Assembly: GCA_933207985.1 (NCBI GenBank)
Contig: OW240912.1
Coordinates: forward strand, 254,590,946-254,654,945
Direction: 5' to 3'
Source: Pelobates cultripes
Taxonomy: Eukaryota > Chordata > Amphibia > Anura > Pelobatidae
DNA: 64,000 nucleotides
Shown here: positions 61,428 through 64,000 of the stretch, in pieces
Numbering within the stretch: position 1 is the stretch's first letter
Layout: every line of letters starts with the position of its first letter
The notes under the pieces: generated by a model
What the model saw: the letters and a program-made list of their open reading frames with translations, nothing else
Databases searched by the model: none
What the model was told of the DNA's origin: nothing
Program-made: the position numbers and the translations under genes

Positions 61428-64000
61428 TTAGTCACACCCTTCTGCGTCTGAATCCACACCTATAATCCTTAATTGAGATTTAGGATGACAAGCACGCAAC
61501 TGGTTAATGTGAACCCACTTTTCAATAAAATCACCATCCTTAGGAATTTTTATCTTATACGCTACTGGGGAAATTTTGTCAATAATGACATATGGCCCTT
61601 TCCAAGAAGGTAAAAATTTCTTTTCCTTTACTTGATTTCGCGCAAAGTTATACAGATAGACTTGATCTGTTATCTCATATTCCTTTTTCGTGGTTTTTAG
61701 ATCGTAATAGGTCTTAACCCCTGTCGCTGCTTTTTCTAGATTCTTTTGGGCAAAAGCAAACGCATGCTGTAAATGCTTGCGCAAATCTTCGATATACTGA
61801 TGCGTAGTGGCAGCATTGATCAAGTTATGATCCGAAGTACGATATAGTAAATGCTGTGGTAAAACCATCTTTCTTCCTGTCATCAATTCAAAAGGTGACA
61901 ATTTGGTAGCAGTGCTAGGTGTAGCTCTAATCGCCATTAAAACTAGGGGCAATTTAATGTCCCAGTCTTTACCAGACTCCTTAACATATTTCTTCAGAAT
62001 ATTAACGATAGACTGGTTATATCGCTCTACCCCCCCGCTAGACGCAGCGCGGTATGCAATATGTAGCTTTCGTTTAACACCTAGAATGTTCCACATCTTA
62101 GCCATTACTTCGCTGGTAAAATGACTACCTCTGTCTGACTCAATTCTTTGAGGCAGACCGAACCTGGAAAAGACATGGTTAATCAACAAAGTGGCGCACA
62201 CGGTACTCGTGTTCTCTTTACAAGGCAAACATTCTATCCACTTTGTGTACATACATGTAACAGTTAACATGTATTTGTTACCTCTTGAAGATCTTGTTAC
62301 AGGACCTATAAAGTCAATTTGAATATCAGACCAGGGTAATGACACCCCCCTCTTCTGAAGTGGTGCACGATGGGTTGGACCATGGGGTTGATATTGCGGA
62401 CAAATCAAGCATCCTTGACAGTATGTCTTAACATCCCTTAACATGTGTGGCCAATATGCATAATCACGCAATATCTCATATGTGATCTTATCACCACGAT
62501 GCCCAGATGTAGGTGCATCATGTGCGTGTTGGAGCATTAACCCTCTGTATACAGTTGGGACTACCCATTGTTGTATACCATGTTTAGAAGTTCTGACCAG
62601 CAACCCATCCATGATACTAAATTGGACTTTATATCTCATCAAGATTCGTAAATCTTCATTATCTTTGCAATCCACATCTGTGATGGGATTGGCAGTAGGG
62701 TCTTCTATATGTTTATAGAATATGCCTATGACGGGATCGTTCTTTTGACTAGTAATCAGGTCATCACTAGGAGCTTCTTGACTCCATTGCACGACATTTA
62801 AGTCGGCATTATCTCTAGCCTGTCGTCTAGTTATGGCTTCAACATGAATTGAACCCATAAGATCATCAATGTTTAGGGTTTCACCATTGATGGCAGCTTG
62901 TTTTGCCAGTGAATCAGCTAAGTCATTACCATCCTTGTCAATACCTTCTATTTTAGAATGGCCTTTGGTTTTCTTCCAATATATGGTTAAACCATTTTCC
63001 TTAACCAACTCATCGATTTTACAAAACAATTTCCCATGTTTAACAGGTTTGTTATTGCTTTTCAGCATTTGGTTACGTTTCCAGCTAGGCAGATATTCGA
63101 CAAAACTGTTGCGAACATAGTTGGAATCAGTTATAATAACAAATTCTTTGATACCATATTCTATTGCCATTTGAATGGTCTTATATACTGCACAGAGTTC
63201 GGCTATCTGACTGCTTTTGGGACCAATATTGTATCCTATAGATACATTGGGATAATCACCTGTCCAGGCGATTCCGATACCTGCAACTAACTTCCGTTCA
63301 GCACCAACGACGTGGTGATATGAACAACCATCAATGTATACCCACGGTAGTGGTCGACAGTATTCCTCGTCATAAACTTTATAAGGAGATAGCAATTGCT
63401 CTTCTAGGAAGTCATCTCCGGTGTCATTATCATCCAGAGATGGAGCAGTACAGTCATGTAATTCTGCTAAACCTTGGGCAACTGGGCTTCTCTTATTATG
63501 TTTATAACGGACTTCTAACGGCCATCCCTGTAAGGATAGAGTCCATGCAGTAATCCGACTGTTAGAGAGATTACCGTCTCTAATTCTTTCACTCTGCAGA
63601 TACTGTAGAGGTTGGTGAGCTGTTTCTACAATTATTTTCTCACCTTGAATATAGCTACGAAAATTTTGTAGTGCCCAGACAGTCGACAATAACGCCTTCT
63701 CACACGTGTTGAATTTAACTTCAACAGGTGACAAAGTCTTGCTAGCATATGCAATAACTTTGTTTAAACTATCCTGCTTCTGATACAGAACAGCACTAAT
63801 GCTTAAATCGGTATATCCTGTCTCCAGATAGAAAGGGTTTACCCCCTCTGGGTATGCTAAACAGGGTGCCTGAGTGAGCTTCCTCCTCAGTTCACTTACC
63901 GCTTGGTCCTGAGGCTCCCCCCAGTTCCAGGTAGTTTCCTTTTTAAGCAGGTGTAAGAGTGGTTTAGTTATTTCTGCATAGTTATCTATAAACTTACGGG
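61428..64000 (-). CDS. pol: Endogenous retrovirus Pol (RT end, RNase H, integrase), partial
   Basis: Open from the right window edge to the stop at 61428; the frame starts before the first counted codon at 63734. Before it come the RT thumb and connection (YAEITKPLLHLL and similar). Numbering from 63734: tether region 1-95, RNase H with D135 (YIDG), E179 (IAEL), D203 (ITDS) and D274 (GNDLAD), integrase zinc domain H405, H412, C442, C445, core D474, D534 and E570 with exactly 35 residues between the last two (DD35E), and a GPY/F-like motif (WKGPYVI) in the C-terminal domain. Every catalytic residue is present and no stop occurs over 850 codons. Order RT-RNase H-integrase is standard for retroviruses. 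Protease, most of RT and gag lie beyond the window. Confidence 0.92.
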   Translation of the reverse strand, partial: RKFIDNYAEITKPLLHLLKKETTWNWGEPQDQAVSELRRKLTQAPCLAYPEGVNPFYLETGYTDLSISAVLYQKQDSLNKVIAYASKTLSPVEVKFNTCEKALLSTVWALQNFRSYIQGEKIIVETAHQPLQYLQSERIRDGNLSNSRITAWTLSLQGWPLEVRYKHNKRSPVAQGLAELHDCTAPSLDDNDTGDDFLEEQLLSPYKVYDEEYCRPLPWVYIDGCSYHHVVGAERKLVAGIGIAWTGDYPNVSIGYNIGPKSSQIAELCAVYKTIQMAIEYGIKEFVIITDSNYVRNSFVEYLPSWKRNQMLKSNNKPVKHGKLFCKIDELVKENGLTIYWKKTKGHSKIEGIDKDGNDLADSLAKQAAINGETLNIDDLMGSIHVEAITRRQARDNADLNVVQWSQEAPSDDLITSQKNDPVIGIFYKHIEDPTANPITDVDCKDNEDLRILMRYKVQFSIMDGLLVRTSKHGIQQWVVPTVYRGLMLQHAHDAPTSGHRGDKITYEILRDYAYWPHMLRDVKTYCQGCLICPQYQPHGPTHRAPLQKRGVSLPWSDIQIDFIGPVTRSSRGNKYMLTVTCMYTKWIECLPCKENTSTVCATLLINHVFSRFGLPQRIESDRGSHFTSEVMAKMWNILGVKRKLHIAYRAASSGGVERYNQSIVNILKKYVKESGKDWDIKLPLVLMAIRATPSTATKLSPFELMTGRKMVLPQHLLYRTSDHNLINAATTHQYIEDLRKHLQHAFAFAQKNLEKAATGVKTYYDLKTTKKEYEITDQVYLYNFARNQVKEKKFLPSWKGPYVIIDKISPVAYKIKIPKDGDFIEKWVHINQLRACHPKSQLRIIGVDSDAEGCD

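Overview
The window is nuclear DNA of a vertebrate, most likely an anuran amphibian. I see no bacterial genes, operons, rRNA or tRNA genes, and no complete host gene. The evidence is the set of mobile families: L1-type LINEs, TRT-like Tc1 transposons, hAT elements with 8-bp target-site duplications (TSDs), a Gmr1-type Ty3 element, a DIRS/Ngaro-type tyrosine-recombinase retroelement, a GIY-YIG Penelope-like element and an endogenous retrovirus. Recurrent short repeats beginning AAGGGACACTATAGTCACC or TTAACCCCTTAAGGAC also look like common frog repeats; that link is from memory. One assembly gap (100 N) lies at 16044-16143.

Layout. 1-9589: AT-rich intergenic or intronic DNA with MITEs, an old LTR fragment (2137-3054) and minisatellites. 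9590-13000: decayed DIRS/Ngaro-like element on the minus strand. 13860-15790: 95-bp tandem array with a 480-bp higher-order period. 16144-28270: L1 fragments in both orientations, two of them split by hAT elements with exact 8-bp TSDs; one hAT carries a third, foldback-like hAT. 28280-34015: MITEs, a solo LTR, a Tc1 relic and one unrecognised possible exon. 34016-35575: complete Tc1-like transposon with an intact 338-aa DD37E transposase. 36060-37109: another hAT with exact TSDs. 37304-48572: two tandem Gmr1-like units whose pol order is protease-integrase-RT-RNase H, sharing a middle LTR. 48573-57298: a TATAATACAG-core satellite interrupted by a non-autonomous LTR element and by a Penelope-like element with 1.15-kb inverted arms. 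58429-64000: 3' part of a minus-strand endogenous retrovirus with open pol and a truncated env.

Relations. The Gmr1-like element and the non-autonomous LTR element share a primer-binding site complementary to the 3' end of tRNA-Leu, and the same LTR 3' terminus appears on the downstream Gmr1-like unit, so one probably mobilises the other. The most interesting coding region is the retroviral env: it has a furin-type site followed at once by a hydrophobic fusion peptide and a long heptad region, an arrangement like class I fusion proteins of non-segmented negative-strand viruses. This fits a lokiretrovirus-like provirus, to be tested. No single new functional system is proven; the main novelties are composite, nested and chimeric mobile-element structures.
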